Assembly (NCBI GenBank): GCA_021158865.1
Contig: JAGGSX010000200.1
Location: 1 to 7,609 of the forward strand
From: Thermoplasmata archaeon
GTDB lineage: Archaea > Thermoplasmatota > E2 > UBA202 > JdFR-43
DNA length: 7,609 nucleotides
Reading direction: 5' to 3'
The position numbers and the translations under genes are program-made. Position 1 is the stretch's first letter. The number at the start of each line of letters is the position of its first letter. Shown here in pieces: positions 5,802 to 7,609 of this stretch. A model generated the notes under the pieces. It ran no database searches, was not told the DNA's origin, and was given only the letters and a program-made list of their open reading frames with translations.

Positions 5802-6640
5802 ACAAATATGAGAATTGAAGCAACAATTATTACAAAAATTGCTATTTCAAGTGCAACAAATGAGGAACCCGTTCCATAGCTTTCAATAGTAATTGTTGTG
5901 GAAACCGAATTTTTTTTGTCTTCATATCCTGTTGGATAGTAAATTATTCTAAATGGTATTTCTTGAGTGCCAACTTTTTTGGCATTTATTGTAATGGGCA
6001 ATGATTTCTGAACTTTTGATGGTATGATTGTTCCATTTTCGTATGAAAATTCAAACATATTTGTTTCATTCTCTTGCTGGAAGCATATTGTTACAGGAGC
6101 ATTGCAATTATTTGTGATATTAACATATATTGTTTTACTCCCTCCATTTGAAATTCTAATTTTTTTAGGACTGTCAATTCTTATGCCTTTATCATAAAAA
6201 TCCTGCATAACATTTACTGATTTTTTATCTTCGGCTCCTTTTATTAAAAAACTTCCATTTGTATATGCATGTAAGGTGAAAGAGTATAAAACAAAGGCAT
6301 CTGTCTCTTCTTTTGAAGTTAGCCTTATTGTAACATCTTTTTCAATTGCCCCTCCTCTCAATCCAGCTGGTGTTATGGTAAAACTTTGAGGAGAAACGCT
6401 TACAGAAAGCCATTCTGGAACATCCTCAGGCTCCAGATAAATTGTTAAAGGCATAGGAAAAATGGCTCCAAAACCCCAGCTAAAATTAATTTTTGCATCC
6501 ATAACCACGCTCCCGTCAGCAGGCACAGCCGCCGGCTGGTCGGCGCTTAGCAGCATATCCGATGAGATAAAACCGGCACTTGCAAATGGGGCGAGCATTA
6601 AGCCAGCAATTGCTATAAATTTCAGCATAATGATAAACAT
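5783..6640 (-). CDS. Membrane-anchored surface protein with Ig-like beta domains
   Basis: No named family was recognised for this 285-residue protein. A signal peptide occupies residues 6-22 with a cleavage-like ASA before Gly23. About 235 residues of beta-rich sequence follow, best read as two beta-sandwich units (about 27-150 and 152-255); the second begins with IDSPKKIRISNGGSKTIYVN, typical of Ig-like or NPCBM-associated modules. A single transmembrane helix (about 260-280) and the basic tail WKRMK place the bulk outside the cell. Five Asn-x-Ser/Thr sequons (N52, N128, N174, N191, N202) suit an archaeal glycoprotein. The start may be the ATG at 6640 or, giving a cleaner signal peptide, the ATG at 6628, which has TTTATTATAT (6653-6644) about 20 bases upstream. 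It lies 17 bases after the pilin-like gene and its TGA overlaps the SHMT start by 19 bases, so it is probably part of the same operon. Confidence 0.75.
   Translation of the reverse strand: MFIIMLKFIAIAGLMLAPFASAGFISSDMLLSADQPAAVPADGSVVMDAKINFSWGFGAIFPMPLTIYLEPEDVPEWLSVSVSPQSFTITPAGLRGGAIEKDVTIRLTSKEETDAFVLYSFTLHAYTNGSFLIKGAEDKKSVNVMQDFYDKGIRIDSPKKIRISNGGSKTIYVNITNNCNAPVTICFQQENETNMFEFSYENGTIIPSKVQKSLPITINAKKVGTQEIPFRIIYYPTGYEDKKNSVSTTITIESYGTGSSFVALEIAIFVIIVASILIFVWKRMK
6501..6600. other. Local G+C-rich patch within an AT-rich gene
   Basis: By direct count these 100 bases are 58% G+C, and the first 50 are higher still, against roughly one third in the rest of the window. The patch encodes the junction of the signal peptide and mature N-terminus of the Ig-like protein and uses codons such as CCG, GCG, CTG and GCC that are scarce nearby. 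Its cause is unknown. Confidence 0.7.
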
Positions 6641-6657
6641 AACATATAATAAATCTT

Positions 6658-7164
6658 TTATGTCTGTGAATAAATTATAACAAATTTGTCGTTTCCCTGC
6701 CTTACATTTTCAAATATTAAACGGTAATTCCCTGCTTTTTTAATTACAAATGGTTCTTCTGATGGAATCCATATTCCATTTTTTATTCCTTTTCTAAATT
6801 TTATATTTTCCAGCCATTTGACGTGCATGCTCTTTCCATTTATTTTATAAAAAATGCATTTTCCATCACTGACAATATTGCCATCAGCATTTCCACCAAA
6901 AGAAACGTATTCAATGCTGGAAGGCAAAGTTATTTCAATTTCTCTTTTGCTTCCATTTTCATCAAGATAATTGTAAACATCCCTATAATAACCACTCATT
7001 GTCTCAACATTTGCTATGACTTTGTCAATTTCTTTTTCCAATTCTTTTTCAGCTAAATTTTTTTCTGCAACCTTCCAGAATGAGAATGTTAAAGTTATTA
7101 TAATTGCAATTATTGCAATGCTTATGAATAATTTTATCGGAAGAAAGAATCCATTTTTATTCAT
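6658..7164 (-). CDS. Pilin-like single-helix membrane protein
   Basis: This 168-residue protein has a short polar N-terminus (MNKNGFF), one strongly hydrophobic helix (about residues 8-30), a charged helical segment (31-55), and then a beta-rich C-terminal region (about 75-168) ending in IPSEEPFVIKKAGNYRLI and a final strand. That layout, a basic tip followed at once by a hydrophobic helix and a globular head, is that of archaeal type IV pilins and pseudopilins. A clear class III signal-peptide site is not obvious, so an ordinary membrane-anchored protein remains possible. The ATG overlaps the TGA of the upstream gene as ATGA, showing tight coupling to that large protein. No Shine-Dalgarno is seen. 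Function beyond this is unknown. Confidence 0.7.
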   Translation of the reverse strand: MNKNGFFLPIKLFISIAIIAIIITLTFSFWKVAEKNLAEKELEKEIDKVIANVETMSGYYRDVYNYLDENGSKREIEITLPSSIEYVSFGGNADGNIVSDGKCIFYKINGKSMHVKWLENIKFRKGIKNGIWIPSEEPFVIKKAGNYRLIFENVRQGNDKFVIIYSQT

Positions 7165-7609
7165 TTTATTCCATAATTTTTTTCATCATATCCTCCAATT
7201 CTATCTCCAACTCCTGTTTTACCCGGTGGAACAATGATAAATGTTCCTGTTTTAAAACCAAAAGATATTGGCTTGTGATAACCTATTGTAAGTCCATCTA
7301 TTTTTATAGCTCTTTCATCTTCATCTGGAATAAATTTTCTAACATATTCTATTGCTTCTCCACCTTTAATGGCATTTGGCATTGTCTCTGAAGAAACATC
7401 AATTACTTTGAAGTATGGTATATATCCGCTAACTTCCATATACCATACATTAAGGGTGCACCACCATCCAAAGGGCGGCAATATTGGGAGACCTGCTGGA
7501 ATTAATTTATTTAGCTTCACAATCTTTTCAATTCCTTCAGATGCAACATTTTTTACTTTTTCTTTTAATAAATTGCTTAAATTGGTATATAGCTCTTCAA
7601 TTTTATCTT
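7161..7609 (-). CDS. C-terminal part of a large archaeal protein, possibly DUF7286-like
   Basis: The frame is open to the right edge and ends at TGA (7163-7161), giving 148 complete residues of a longer protein. A GTG at 7520 is only an internal codon, since the frame continues upstream through a helical segment (DKIEELYTNL onwards). The rest carries a Trp/Pro-rich stretch, IPAGLPILPPFGWWCTLNVW, then VSGYIPYFKVID, and near the end IIVPPGKTGVGDRIGGYDE. From memory these resemble the C-terminal region of large haloarchaeal proteins (DUF7286 type) encoded with pilin-like genes next to TadA/TadC-type secretion genes; this could not be checked. It is followed at once by the pilin-like gene, which fits a cell-surface or pilus assembly locus continuing to the right. 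Confidence 0.65.
   Translation of the reverse strand, partial: DKIEELYTNLSNLLKEKVKNVASEGIEKIVKLNKLIPAGLPILPPFGWWCTLNVWYMEVSGYIPYFKVIDVSSETMPNAIKGGEAIEYVRKFIPDEDERAIKIDGLTIGYHKPISFGFKTGTFIIVPPGKTGVGDRIGGYDEKNYGIK

Noticed and set aside
5783..7163. TGA read as tryptophan throughout the genome
   Set aside because: The TGA at 7163-7161 forms a classic ATGA overlap with the next gene, and the TGA at 5785-5783 ends a protein properly just after its membrane anchor and basic tail. Both look like real stops, so a global code change is not supported by this window.
1..7609. CRISPR arrays, tRNA or rRNA genes, insertion sequences, attachment sites
   Set aside because: No regularly spaced direct repeats, no cloverleaf-like segments, no transposase-like protein and no terminal inverted repeats with target duplications were seen by eye. 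A covariance-model search would be needed to exclude small RNAs.

Overview
The window is AT-rich DNA (roughly one third G+C by eye) that looks archaeal, most probably from a Thermoplasmatota-like euryarchaeote; the phylum is inferred, the domain is well supported. The signs are a serine hydroxymethyltransferase homologue with the archaeal-style lysine motif STHKTFPGPQGG, a short (298 aa) NadA of the Pyrococcus type, a two-helix membrane protein resembling DUF5654, pilin-like genes, and several starts without a Shine-Dalgarno sequence but with a TATA-like box about 20-25 bases upstream, as expected for leaderless archaeal transcripts. Genes are tightly packed and no RNA genes, insertion sequences or CRISPR arrays were seen.

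Layout, left to right. Positions 1-3368 hold three minus-strand genes in a probable unit, read from right to left: an acyl-CoA synthetase (3368-1755), a secreted serine beta-lactamase-like hydrolase (1717-395), and the N-terminus of a secreted protein with a gingipain-like (C25) propeptide (372 to beyond position 1). Positions 3434-3688 hold a small minus-strand two-helix membrane protein whose frame is split by an in-frame TGA at 3548-3550. A 101-base divergent region (3689-3789) then leads to nadA on the plus strand (3790-4686). From the right edge to 4683 there is a second minus-strand cluster: the C-terminal part of a large protein, a pilin-like membrane protein, a membrane-anchored Ig-like surface protein, and a divergent SHMT homologue. 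The first pair overlap by ATGA, and the SHMT start lies inside its upstream neighbour. The SHMT and nadA genes converge, and their stop codons overlap by 4 bases.

How the genes may work together. The left cluster pairs two exported proteins with a fatty-acid-activating enzyme, which would suit a scavenging lifestyle on peptides, esters or lipids. The right cluster looks like the end of a cell-surface or type IV pilus-like locus. NadA makes quinolinate for NAD synthesis but has no nadB, nadC or aspartate dehydrogenase gene in view. The most notable observations are the TGA inside the two-helix protein, the SHMT homologue that has lost several catalytic positions, and two short perfect inverted repeats placed like operators at gene starts.
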